Assembly (NCBI GenBank): GCA_937904535.1
Contig: CALELC010000268.1
Location: 1 to 11,934, forward strand
Origin: an uncultured Planctomycetaceae bacterium
GTDB taxonomy: Bacteria; Planctomycetota; Planctomycetia; Pirellulales; Pirellulaceae
Length of the DNA: 11,934 bases
Direction: 5' to 3'
In this document: positions 1 to 6,044 of the stretch, piece after piece
How the letters are laid out: each line of letters begins with the position of its first letter
Position numbering within the stretch: the first letter of the stretch is position 1
Translations under genes and position numbers: made by a program
Notes under the pieces: model-generated
What the model was told of the DNA's origin: nothing
Database searches by the model: none
Seen by the model: the letters and a program-made list of their open reading frames with translations, nothing else

Positions 1-334
1 AACCGCACTGCAGCGATTTGGTGAGACGTGCCGTCGGACGTGCGCGAGCGTCGCAGGCGATCAAAGGTAGTGGTTAGAAATTTCATGCGGCGGCTGCCAG
101 AAAACGAGGTTCGGCATTGGCATCAGTCATCCTTAACCCGGACCCACGCATTCCCTTTTCCGTCCACGATCAACCGCGACGCTTGATCGCAACCGTGCCG
201 CCCAGAACGGAATTTGCTAGTCTGTGCGGAGCCTAGTCATCCTTGGGCAGCGGAGCAAGAGCGACAGGGTGTTCACTTGACCAGTCGTAAAGGGCCAGTT
301 GGGGTTACGCCAAAGGAGCGGCCGCTGAATGCCG
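1..334. other. Left-edge region without a recognised gene
   Basis: No convincing coding region was found on either strand. Short open frames are present, but their translations are rich in Arg, Pro and Ser, low in ordinary hydrophobic cores, and resemble no family I know. A 10-bp direct repeat, AGTCATCCTT, occurs at 125-134 and 235-244. At 269-276 there is a lone GTGTTCAC, which matches the first 8 bases of the repeat found three times at 801-867. I see no tRNA arms, IS ends or terminator. The region may be intergenic DNA or decayed coding sequence; the window alone does not decide. Confidence 0.4.
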
Positions 335-676
335 CTAGCAGCGAAATAGTCGCCATTCGGTTGCTGACAAATCTCGGAAAATTTTTGGGCCCCGCGCGTC
401 TGCGGTTGCTCGGGAACGCTGATCAGTCGCTCCCTCTTCGGCAGGGAGTGAACCCTGGCGGGCCGGAGTTTCGCGGTGATACGTGGGCAACCAACGATGC
501 TCTGGCAGAGCCGCGGTCTGCGTGGTTGTCGGCCCCTCATCCAGCGGCAGCGCCGGGGTCCGCTGCGTCTCGAACAGCGCAATCGCCACCGCGAACAGCA
601 CCATGCTCCAGCGCGACGGGATGTTGAAATACATCGGATCGCGCAACCAGATCAGCAGCAAAGGAAGCAGGACCAT
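335..676 (-). CDS. Doubtful small membrane protein ORF (113 aa)
   Basis: I do not recognise this ORF. The first 36 or so residues are strongly hydrophobic (MVLLPLLLIW at 1-10 and WSMVLFAVAIALFE at about 23-36), which suggests two short membrane segments or one re-entrant pair. From about residue 40 the sequence turns into a Pro/Thr/Arg-rich stretch with no visible fold, ending in LFRC. The ATG at 676 is forced as the start because an in-frame TGA lies about 20 nt upstream; a purine-rich GGAAAA lies about 5-10 nt before it. Either this is a genuine small membrane protein whose tail is poorly conserved, or only the hydrophobic start is a relic of a decayed gene. It lies downstream of the 19-bp repeats at 801-876, which could be its control region. 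The odd change of composition is the main reason for doubt. Confidence 0.3.
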   Translation of the reverse strand: MVLLPLLLIWLRDPMYFNIPSRWSMVLFAVAIALFETQRTPALPLDEGPTTTQTAALPEHRWLPTYHRETPARQGSLPAEEGATDQRSRATADARGPKIFRDLSATEWRLFRC

Positions 677-800
677 AGGATTTTCCGCGGCGGGTCACTT
701 CAGCAGCGAGACAAGCTCGGCGATGCTGAAGTGCGGCGACAGTCGAAATCCATTCCGCTAGCTCGGTCCCCCGAATCCTTCGAGAACCCACAGAAGGCCT

Positions 801-876
801 GTGTTCACACAATCGGCCCGTGACGATGCAACGGGTCAGTGTTCACACAACTGTTCGGTGTTCACACCGAAGGACA
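801..876. repeat. Phased GTGTTCACAC repeats, 19-bp register
   Basis: GTGTTCACAC occurs exactly at 801-810, 839-848 and 858-867. The starts are 38 and 19 bp apart, so all three fit a 19-bp register. The empty slot at 820-838 begins with GTGACGATGC, possibly a degenerate fourth unit. Each decamer has dyad symmetry (GTGT, two bases, ACAC), as expected for a dimeric DNA-binding protein. At the third copy the symmetry extends to CGGTGT/ACACCG. The block lies between the stop of the 99-aa gene (881) and the start of the doubtful ORF at 676. It could be an operator cluster or iteron-like sites; the third copy may instead belong to a terminator hairpin. The binding protein is unknown. Confidence 0.6.
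854..871 (-). terminator. Possible terminator hairpin after the 99-aa gene
   Basis: On the minus strand, 9 nt after the TAA at 881-883, TTCGGTG and CACCGAA form a perfect 7-bp stem around the tetraloop TGAA. A further CTG/CAG pairing is possible across a 3-nt bulge. The stem is followed by CAGTTGTGTG, a weak T-tract at best, so intrinsic termination is uncertain. The same bases form the third copy of the 19-bp phased repeat, so the hairpin may be a by-product of a protein-binding palindrome. Confidence 0.35.
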
Positions 877-880
877 GCGG

Positions 881-1180
881 TTACTCAGGGCGAGGCATCG
901 CGAGCGCGTGCAGGCTGATGACGGCACCGACGGCCATCATCGCTAAACCCAGCCACCGCGGCGGCTCAATCCGCTTTTTGGGATTGGGCGCCAACTGGGC
1001 GAGGAAACTCTCCAGCGGCGAGTTGTTGGTAACGGCCGCCGGAGCCTTTTGGCTGAGTTTGATCAGGGTACGAGTCGTCGGCTCATTGAGCACAAACGAC
1101 TGGACCATGCGAAACTGAACCCCAAGTAGAACCAGCAGCAGGCCCACCATGAACAAATGGTTGCGTTTGATGAGTCGCAT
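881..1180 (-). CDS. Small membrane protein of unknown function (99 aa)
   Basis: I chose the ATG at 1180, giving MRLIKRNHLFMVGLLLVLLG as the start. The frame stays open further upstream, but that extension is Arg/Ser-rich and not protein-like. A purine-rich AAAAGG lies about 10 nt before this ATG. Residues 1-6 are basic and residues 9-27 form a first membrane segment. Residues 30-70 are a polar loop, probably outside the membrane, ending in a Lys/Arg patch (PKKR, 67-70). Residues 76-94 form a second membrane segment, and the protein ends in PRPE. No catalytic motif is visible. This type of small hydrophobic hypothetical is common in planctomycete genomes, but I cannot name a family. It may be expressed alone: the next gene upstream on this strand ends 470 bp away. 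Confidence 0.65.
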   Translation of the reverse strand: MRLIKRNHLFMVGLLLVLLGVQFRMVQSFVLNEPTTRTLIKLSQKAPAAVTNNSPLESFLAQLAPNPKKRIEPPRWLGLAMMAVGAVISLHALAMPRPE

Positions 1181-1652
1181 CGGTTGATAGCCTTTTCGGC
1201 AGCGGGTCGAAGACAAATCCTTCCGATGACTGCGGCACGGCCCATCCGCGACGCTAGCTTGCGATCCTTCGCCATGAGCGTCGCCCGTGCAGATGCGGGT
1301 CGGATCGCGCAGCCGCTGCGATCGTTCCCTACCGGACTTGCCCCTAGCTGTTGGATCGGCACGCGGTACCGCCAAGCCGTAGCTTTGCTAGCAAACTTCC
1401 GGTCGCGCCTGCTGGAGCAGTTCTGCCGCCGGTGCGGCGCAGTCCCCACCAGCGGTTTCACCTGCGGACCGCGCAACAGGGAGCGAATGCCAAGTTACGG
1501 ATTGCCGAAAATCGCGATCCGGGAGCGGGAGTCACGAACGTCCGGCACGCATAGCGGCGAACTCTTGGCTCTCGCCGTCGGCGTTGCGCTCTCGATGTTG
1601 GCGTGTTCCGGTCGCTGTCCGGTCCGCAACCCGTGCCCGCGGGGATGGTGGC
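1181..1652. other. 470-bp gap between two small minus-strand genes
   Basis: Long open frames exist on both strands here, but their translations are Arg/Ser/Ala-rich, with scattered Cys and no domain or signal peptide, so I read them as products of high G+C. Inverted repeats are present. GCGATCC (1261-1267) pairs with GGATCGC (1302-1308) and encloses CCCG/CGGG (1283-1286 and 1296-1299). CGCAGC and GCTGCG, one base apart, follow directly. I could not match this to RNase P RNA, SRP RNA, tmRNA or any riboswitch. It should contain the promoter of the 99-aa gene and the 3' end of the 100-aa gene transcript. Confidence 0.4.
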
Positions 1653-1955
1653 TCAGTTGTTGTTCAGCCAACCGCTGATGAACTCTTGGACGCCCGATCG
1701 GAAATTGTCCAGCGAAGCGTCGGGCAGCAGATCGCCGCGGTCAGCGCGGAGGATGGAGACGGCCAACATCCGGTGTTGCTGCCAATCCGCGAGCGTGAAC
1801 TCACGCGTGTCGACGTAAATGTCCGACAGGTTGTTGTGCACTTTGGGGACAACAAAGATGCCGTCTTTGCCGCGGACGATGTGGTAGTGCATCGCGACCC
1901 CGAGCGCGGTTGCTCCGACGATCATCCCAAAGAAAAAGCTTCCTACTCGGCCCAT
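1653..1955 (-). CDS. Small membrane-anchored protein, unknown function (100 aa)
   Basis: The start at 1955 is well supported: a strong Shine-Dalgarno (GGAGGT, read from 1966 to 1961) lies 5 nt upstream. Residues 5-23 (GSFFFGMIVGATALGVAMH) form one membrane anchor or uncleaved signal. They are followed by a soluble domain of about 75 aa with VVPKVHNNLSDIYVDTREF (35-53), a Trp-containing ADWQQH (56-61), and a C-terminal helix rich in Asp, Phe and Trp. I recall similar one-TM proteins in planctomycetes (a KxxLxxxYVDxREFxxxDW-like pattern), but know no function for them. It is transcribed divergently from the S46 peptidase gene across a 156-bp gap, so the two may share a control region. Confidence 0.75.
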   Translation of the reverse strand: MGRVGSFFFGMIVGATALGVAMHYHIVRGKDGIFVVPKVHNNLSDIYVDTREFTLADWQQHRMLAVSILRADRGDLLPDASLDNFRSGVQEFISGWLNNN

Positions 1956-2111
1956 CGTTCACCTCCATTATGGCAAAAACCGCAATCTCCGGTTCTAACC
2001 GCTTGGCCGATCAAATCACAAGGCCACCCTGTTCACGGTGCGCGCGGTGACCGAAAATCGAAGGCCGCCCGTGGTGTGCTCGCGGGCGCCAACTCCTCCA
2101 GGAATGACGTC
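1956..2111. promoter_or_regulatory. Divergent promoter region with inverted repeats
   Basis: This 156-bp gap separates the divergent starts at 1955 (minus) and 2112 (plus), so it should hold both promoters. No clear -35/-10 pair can be assigned by eye. Three symmetric elements are visible. CGGTT and AACCG lie 2 bp apart at 1990-2001. TGGCC (2004-2008) and GGCCA (2022-2026) flank a 13-bp spacer. At 2033-2050 there is an imperfect 18-bp palindrome beginning TCAC and ending GTGA, symmetric at 14 of 18 positions. Any of these could be an operator; none matches a named regulator that I can identify. Confidence 0.4.
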
Positions 2112-4190
2112 ATGGTTTTTGCAAACGCACGCGCCGTTCGAGACAAACTGCTATTGGGCTTTTTCATGCTGGTTCTGCCCGCTGCCGCACCGCCTCTGTC
2201 CCGTGGGGACGAGGGCATGTATCTGTTCAACGAACTGCCGACCGAGTTACTCAAACAGCGGTACGATTTTGAAATCGACCAAGCTTGGGCAGACCATCTG
2301 CGGCTGTCCTCCGTGCGGTTCAATAGCGGTGGCTCTGGCTCGTTCATCTCCAGCGACGGACTGGTGCTGACGAATCATCACGTGGCAGCCGACACGCTGC
2401 ACAAACTGAGCACTCCCGAACGTGACCTGATTCGTGATGGCTATCTGGCGAAGACGCCGGAAGATGAAATCCGCGCGCCGGATCTGGAACTCAATCAACT
2501 GGTGTCGATCGAGGATGTCACGGATCGAGTCAATGCCGCCGTTACAGCGGGAGCCGACGCGGAAACGGCGCTGAAGCAGCGACGGGCTGTGATGTCGACG
2601 ATCGAGCAGGAATCAACCGAGCAAACCGGCCTGCGGAGCGATGTGATCGCGTTGTTTGGTGGTGCTCGTTATCACCTCTATCGCTACCGCAAGTACACCG
2701 ATGTGCGGCTGGTGTGGGCGCCGGAAACGGCGGCGGCGTTTTTTGGCGGCGACGCCGATAACTTTGAGTATCCCCGTTACAACCTCGATGCCACGATCAT
2801 GCGGGTGTACGAGGACGGAAAACCGGCCAAGCTTGAGCACTTCCTTGCCTGGAGCGATGAGCCGCTGCAGGAAAACGACTTGGTGTTTGTCTCCGGAAAT
2901 CCGGGGCGGACGCAGCGGATTTTCACCACCGATGCGTTGGTGTACTTGCGCGATGTCCGCTTGCCCTACCTGCTTGATTTCCTGCGGCGCAAGGAAGTCT
3001 TGCTGCAACAGTACTCGCTCGGCGGCGACGAGGAGCGACGCCGCGGTCGAGATGAACTGTTTGGCATCCAGAACTCGCGGAAAGCCTATTCGGGGATGCT
3101 CGAAGGGCTGCAAGACCCGCGCACTATGGCTGAAAAACGCGGCCGTGAAGATCGTCTGTTGGCCGCACTCGAGCAGAACGAGGAGCTGAAATCGGCCCAG
3201 GCGGCGTGGAAGGAAGTCGCTCAGATTCAAACCGAAAAGGCCGCGCTGCTGCGGCAAACCGCATCGCTCCGCAGCGATCTGTTCGATCTGGCGCAGCGAA
3301 TCGTGTTGCTGACCGAAGAGGATCTCAAACCGAACGACCAGCGTCTGCGCGAGTACACCGACTCCGGTCGCGAGTCATTGCTGCAGAGCCTGCTGAGCGA
3401 AGCGCCAATCTACCGAGATTTGGATCAAATGAAGCTGGCCGATGAACTCGGCCGGTTCGCAGAACTGCGGGGGGGCGATGATCCGCTGGTTGCCGAACTG
3501 CTGGTCGGCAAGGGGCCACGGCAACGCGCTGCGGAACTGATTGCGGGAACAAAGATCGACGACGTGGCATTTCGCAAAAGCTTGATCGAAGGCGGACGTA
3601 CCGTGACGTTGGCCTCCGATGATTCGCTGATCGCGCTCGCTCGGTTGCTCGAACCCGAGTACCGTCGCTTGCGCGAGCTGAGCGAACAACTCGATGAACG
3701 CGAGCGTCAGGCCTATGCAAAGATCACCGCGGCAACCACTGCGATCGAAGGAACCGGTGGCTATCCCGATGCGACGTTTACCCTGCGACTGGCGTTTGGG
3801 ACCGTCAAAGGTTATGAGGAAGATGGCAAGCGGATTGAACCGACGACGGTCATTGCTGGAGCCTACGAACATGCCCAGCAACACGCCGGTCAGGAGGATT
3901 TTGACCTTCCCGCATCGTGGATGGAGAACAAAGACAAAGTTGATCTCCAAGCTCAGCTGAACTTTGTGTGCACGGCGGACATCATCGGCGGCAACAGCGG
4001 CTCACCGGTGGTCAATCGCAAGGGTGAACTGGTCGGATTGATCTTCGACGGCAACACGCAAAGCCTGACGAGCGACTATCTGTACACCGACGAACAGGCG
4101 CGGGCTGTGAGCGTCGCCGCTACCGGGATCAAAGAGGCGCTGCGCAGTATCTATGGCGCTACGGAACTGGCGGATCAGCTAGGACGCTAA
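2112..4190 (+). CDS. Exported S46 dipeptidyl-peptidase, DPP7-like specificity predicted
   Basis: This is a serine peptidase of family S46, which removes dipeptides from peptide N-termini. I start at ATG 2112: AGGAA lies 7 nt upstream and the protein then opens with a signal peptide (basic residues to about 11, hydrophobic core 13-26). The longer open frame upstream is not protein-like. The mature part begins near DEGMYLF (33-39), as in the family. His lies in the TNHH motif (87-90). FGGDADNFEYPR (211-222) follows, with D226 in NLDATIM as the likely catalytic Asp by spacing. S629 in GGNSGSPVVN is the nucleophile. G647, 18 residues after it, matches the Gly of DPP7 (hydrophobic P1) rather than the Arg of DPP11 (acidic P1). 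Length (692 aa) fits the family's roughly 700-720. Oddities: TNHHV replaces the usual TNHHC, and C621 or thereabouts, in VCTADIIGG, is the only Cys, so no disulfide can form. It is probably periplasmic or secreted and acts in peptide uptake. It is monocistronic, with a terminator directly after it. Confidence 0.93.
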   Translation: MVFANARAVRDKLLLGFFMLVLPAAAPPLSRGDEGMYLFNELPTELLKQRYDFEIDQAWADHLRLSSVRFNSGGSGSFISSDGLVLTNHHVAADTLHKLSTPERDLIRDGYLAKTPEDEIRAPDLELNQLVSIEDVTDRVNAAVTAGADAETALKQRRAVMSTIEQESTEQTGLRSDVIALFGGARYHLYRYRKYTDVRLVWAPETAAAFFGGDADNFEYPRYNLDATIMRVYEDGKPAKLEHFLAWSDEPLQENDLVFVSGNPGRTQRIFTTDALVYLRDVRLPYLLDFLRRKEVLLQQYSLGGDEERRRGRDELFGIQNSRKAYSGMLEGLQDPRTMAEKRGREDRLLAALEQNEELKSAQAAWKEVAQIQTEKAALLRQTASLRSDLFDLAQRIVLLTEEDLKPNDQRLREYTDSGRESLLQSLLSEAPIYRDLDQMKLADELGRFAELRGGDDPLVAELLVGKGPRQRAAELIAGTKIDDVAFRKSLIEGGRTVTLASDDSLIALARLLEPEYRRLRELSEQLDERERQAYAKITAATTAIEGTGGYPDATFTLRLAFGTVKGYEEDGKRIEPTTVIAGAYEHAQQHAGQEDFDLPASWMENKDKVDLQAQLNFVCTADIIGGNSGSPVVNRKGELVGLIFDGNTQSLTSDYLYTDEQARAVSVAATGIKEALRSIYGATELADQLGR

Positions 4191-4215
4191 TTGCCTCTGG
4201 CTGTTTGACAAGCGA

Positions 4216-4248
4216 GCAAGCCGGTTCCTGTGACCGGCTTGCCGTTTT
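4216..4248. terminator. Intrinsic terminator between convergent genes
   Basis: GCAAGCCGGT (4216-4225) and ACCGGCTTGC (4233-4242) form a perfect 10-bp GC-rich stem with a 7-nt loop (TCCTGTG), followed by CGTTTTG. It starts 26 nt after the S46 peptidase stop and ends just before the stop codon of the convergent DUF1573 gene (4252). The T-run is on the plus strand, so it best serves the peptidase gene. The stem could also stop or protect the minus-strand transcript, though that side has no T-run. Confidence 0.88.
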
Positions 4249-4251
4249 GTA

Positions 4252-5238
4252 TCAAGGAGCGACGGTCCCGCTGACCGTGCACTCGGTCGATTGTCCCGCA
4301 CCGTAGTCAGTTGTGATTTTGATCGTGCGCGAGAAGCTGCCGGTTTGGTCGTCGGCAGTGAAGAACGCTTTGACGAAGTGCAATTTCTTTTGACCATCGG
4401 GCACTTCGAACTCAAAGCGCGGATCATCGCAGGTCACGCTGCGAATCGCGAACTCTTGATCAGCGCGGATCACCAGTCGCTTTTCAACTCTTTCGCCCGA
4501 CCGCACACTCGCTAAGCTCAGCGCTGCCGGACTGACCTCTAAGCTCGGGCGAACCCGTCCGGTGACCGACATGTTGATCGTCGGAAAGTTGGGGTCGGTG
4601 GTGACCAGGGTCAGCAATTCCCGAATGTCGCCCGTGGGCAACTCGCCGCGCGTCGAAACCTTCATGCGATAGCGGACGCCGCCCGGGATTCGTTCCTGAG
4701 GCCCGAGGACGACAGCCAGGTCAGCACAGTGGCTGCGGACATCGCGAATTTCCCAGTTCGCCGGTCCGGTATGCGTGACGACGACATCGAGCTGTTTGCC
4801 TTGGCCAGTGGTGATTTCACCAAAGTTGACCTCTGGAGGATTAAAGACCACATCGGTGCGAATGTGACCGCGGACACTGAGTTGCACTTCACTGTAGAAC
4901 GGGCGATCGAAGATCACCGTGATGACTGCCGACTTGTCGCCGATATGCGTGTCGGTGTTCAGCTTGGCGATCACCGCCGCGGTCTCGCGGCTCTTGAGCA
5001 ACTTCTGCGTTACGGTCGGTGTGGTGCAGCCACAACTGGTGCTGACCGACGCAATCCGCACGTCTTCCTTATACGGATTGGTGAACTCGAAGTGATATTC
5101 TGCCTTGGCGCCGCGGCCGACGGTGCGGAAGTCATGGCTGGTCTGACTGAACATCTTTTTGGCCCAGTCGTCTGCGCTTGCGGGCAAGGCGGCAAACAAC
5201 AGCAGGACGATTGGCAGGGATCGAGACATCGGAGTCAT
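4252..5238 (-). CDS. Exported DUF1573-domain protein (328 aa)
   Basis: Starting at ATG 5238, the protein opens MTPMSRSLPIVLLLFAALPA and has a signal peptide with likely cleavage at ASA-DD (22/23). ATGs at 5277 and 5229 are alternatives; 5277 would add 13 residues before the signal. The choice rests on the signal peptide and an AGGG about 12 nt upstream. The mature protein begins with a DUF1573 domain (about 29-110) carrying the typical TSCGCTTP motif (C69 and C71). Two further beta-rich, immunoglobulin-like repeats follow (about 115-205 and 220-328), the second introduced by VVFNPPEVNFGEITTG. DUF1573 belongs to the ASH/MSP-like Ig folds and has no known enzymatic role. Such proteins are usually exported in Bacteroidetes and planctomycetes, and a structural or binding role in the envelope is inferred. 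It lies 164 nt downstream of maf on the same strand and may have its own promoter. It ends at the convergent terminator. Confidence 0.85.
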   Translation of the reverse strand: MTPMSRSLPIVLLLFAALPASADDWAKKMFSQTSHDFRTVGRGAKAEYHFEFTNPYKEDVRIASVSTSCGCTTPTVTQKLLKSRETAAVIAKLNTDTHIGDKSAVITVIFDRPFYSEVQLSVRGHIRTDVVFNPPEVNFGEITTGQGKQLDVVVTHTGPANWEIRDVRSHCADLAVVLGPQERIPGGVRYRMKVSTRGELPTGDIRELLTLVTTDPNFPTINMSVTGRVRPSLEVSPAALSLASVRSGERVEKRLVIRADQEFAIRSVTCDDPRFEFEVPDGQKKLHFVKAFFTADDQTGSFSRTIKITTDYGAGQSTECTVSGTVAP

Positions 5239-5402
5239 CGCAGATATCGGCCCTGAACGAGAGAGCGGTGGCAGCATGAAGGAGCAATACCGTCACTCCG
5301 AGAGCCACGGCGGCTGGGACGTTAGCAAAAAGATGCGGATCAACGAAGATGTTTCTGGGTTTTTTTCGCTGAACTTCGCGGGTGAATGCCAGCGTGCCTA
5401 GC
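5239..5402 (-). promoter_or_regulatory. 164-nt gap upstream of DUF1573 gene
   Basis: This stretch lies between the maf stop (5403) and the DUF1573 start (5238), both on the minus strand. On that strand it contains an A-rich run (GCGAAAAAAACCC, around 5359-5371) and later a hydrophobic-looking open frame continuing from inside maf (around LFANVPAAVALGV). The latter has no start or ribosome site of its own, so I do not call it a gene. No terminator hairpin follows maf, so readthrough into the DUF1573 gene is possible; a separate promoter is equally possible and cannot be placed by eye. Confidence 0.3.
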
Positions 5403-6044
5403 TCATTTGCTGAACTGAGCCAGCAATTCGGCGAGCCGCTCCATCGGCAGTCCGACCACGTTGCTCTCGCTGCCGCCGTCGAGGATCCGCAGCCAGTCGT
5501 TGCCGTCCTGATACCCAAACGCACCAGCTTTACCTTCCCACCGTCGCGAATCGAGGTATTGCTGGAGCACCGCGTCCTCCAGCGGCATCATCACCAAATC
5601 GGTGCGGACAACATCGGTCAATTGGCGTCCGCTGGGGACATCCCACAGACAAATTCCACTCAAGACCGAGTGAATGCGGCCGCTCAGTTGGCGAAGCATC
5701 CACTGCGCATGCTCCCGATCTTGGGGCTTCCCGAGCAGTTGCCCATCGCACACGGCAAGCGTGTCGGCAGCCAGCACCAGTGCGTTGGAAACACGCTGTG
5801 CCACGTCGGCGGCTTTTTGAAACGCCAGTCGTCGCACGACCTGTTCGGCGGATTCATCGGGCATCGCGGCGTCTTCGGCACCCTCGGTCGGCAGCACGAC
5901 CTGGAACGCGTAACCGGCTGCAGATAGTAGCTGCGCGCGCCGCGGCGAGCCGCTTGCCAGAATCAATCGTTTGCCGTCGGGAATAGGGGCATGGGGCAAC
6001 GAGTGCATCAATGGGAGTGCCGGTGGTGTGTTAACGGGGCTCAT
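5403..6044 (-). CDS. maf: Maf-like nucleoside triphosphate pyrophosphatase
   Basis: Maf proteins hydrolyse non-canonical or modified nucleoside triphosphates to the monophosphate and pyrophosphate (house-cleaning), in the cytoplasm. The start at 6044 overlaps the end of the DUF3467 gene by 14 nt and has GGAGGG about 11 nt upstream. An ATG at 6008 is possible but lacks such a site. Family motifs are in order: LILASGSPRR (27-36), AADT with the catalytic-type Asp (92-95), GKPQD (105-109), LSGRIHSVLSG (120-130), GKAGAFGYQ (171-179) and ESNVVGLP (193-200). The length of 213 aa is slightly above the usual 190-200, owing to about 24 extra N-terminal residues. The segment after GYQ reads DGNDWLRILDGG instead of the usual G-(L/A)-x-F-V-E pattern; I associate this variant with planctomycetes. 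The overlap with the upstream gene implies translational coupling. The precise substrate (dTTP/UTP or m7GTP type) cannot be read from the sequence with confidence. Confidence 0.92.
   Translation of the reverse strand: MSPVNTPPALPLMHSLPHAPIPDGKRLILASGSPRRAQLLSAAGYAFQVVLPTEGAEDAAMPDESAEQVVRRLAFQKAADVAQRVSNALVLAADTLAVCDGQLLGKPQDREHAQWMLRQLSGRIHSVLSGICLWDVPSGRQLTDVVRTDLVMMPLEDAVLQQYLDSRRWEGKAGAFGYQDGNDWLRILDGGSESNVVGLPMERLAELLAQFSK

Noticed and set aside
700..760. A minus-strand tract just before 676 reading GFRLSPHFSIAELVSLLK then TGA
   Set aside because: It looks like the end of a protein, but an in-frame TAG lies directly upstream, leaving only about 20 codons without a start. At most it is a gene relic.
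801..876. The 19-bp repeats as a CRISPR array
   Set aside because: The repeat is 10 bp with 9-bp intervals, far below CRISPR repeat and spacer sizes, and no cas gene is nearby.
1181..1375. Upstream extension of the 99-aa gene to a start at 1375
   Set aside because: The added 65 residues are Arg/Ser-rich with no fold, while the ATG at 1180 begins a normal basic-then-hydrophobic membrane protein.
1157..1678. Plus-strand open frame of 173 codons in the 1181-1652 gap
   Set aside because: Its composition (Arg, Ser, Ala and scattered Cys) looks like GC-rich noise. It overlaps the starts and ends of the two minus-strand small genes, and no ribosome site or motif is present.
1584..2111. In-frame open extension of the S46 gene by 176 codons
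   Set aside because: The extension has no domain character, runs antisense through the well-supported 100-aa gene, and would bury the signal peptide that begins at 2112.
2613..3257. Minus-strand open frame of 214 codons inside the S46 gene
   Set aside because: It is the antisense shadow of a gene whose catalytic motifs are intact; the translation shows no domain and has no ribosome site.
3375..3950. Minus-strand open frame of 191 codons inside the S46 gene
   Set aside because: Another antisense shadow of the peptidase coding sequence, with no family resemblance.
5132..5524. Minus-strand frame with a hydrophobic stretch between maf and the DUF1573 gene
   Set aside because: Most of it overlaps maf and the DUF1573 signal-peptide region in other frames; the hydrophobic part has no start codon or ribosome site of its own in the gap.
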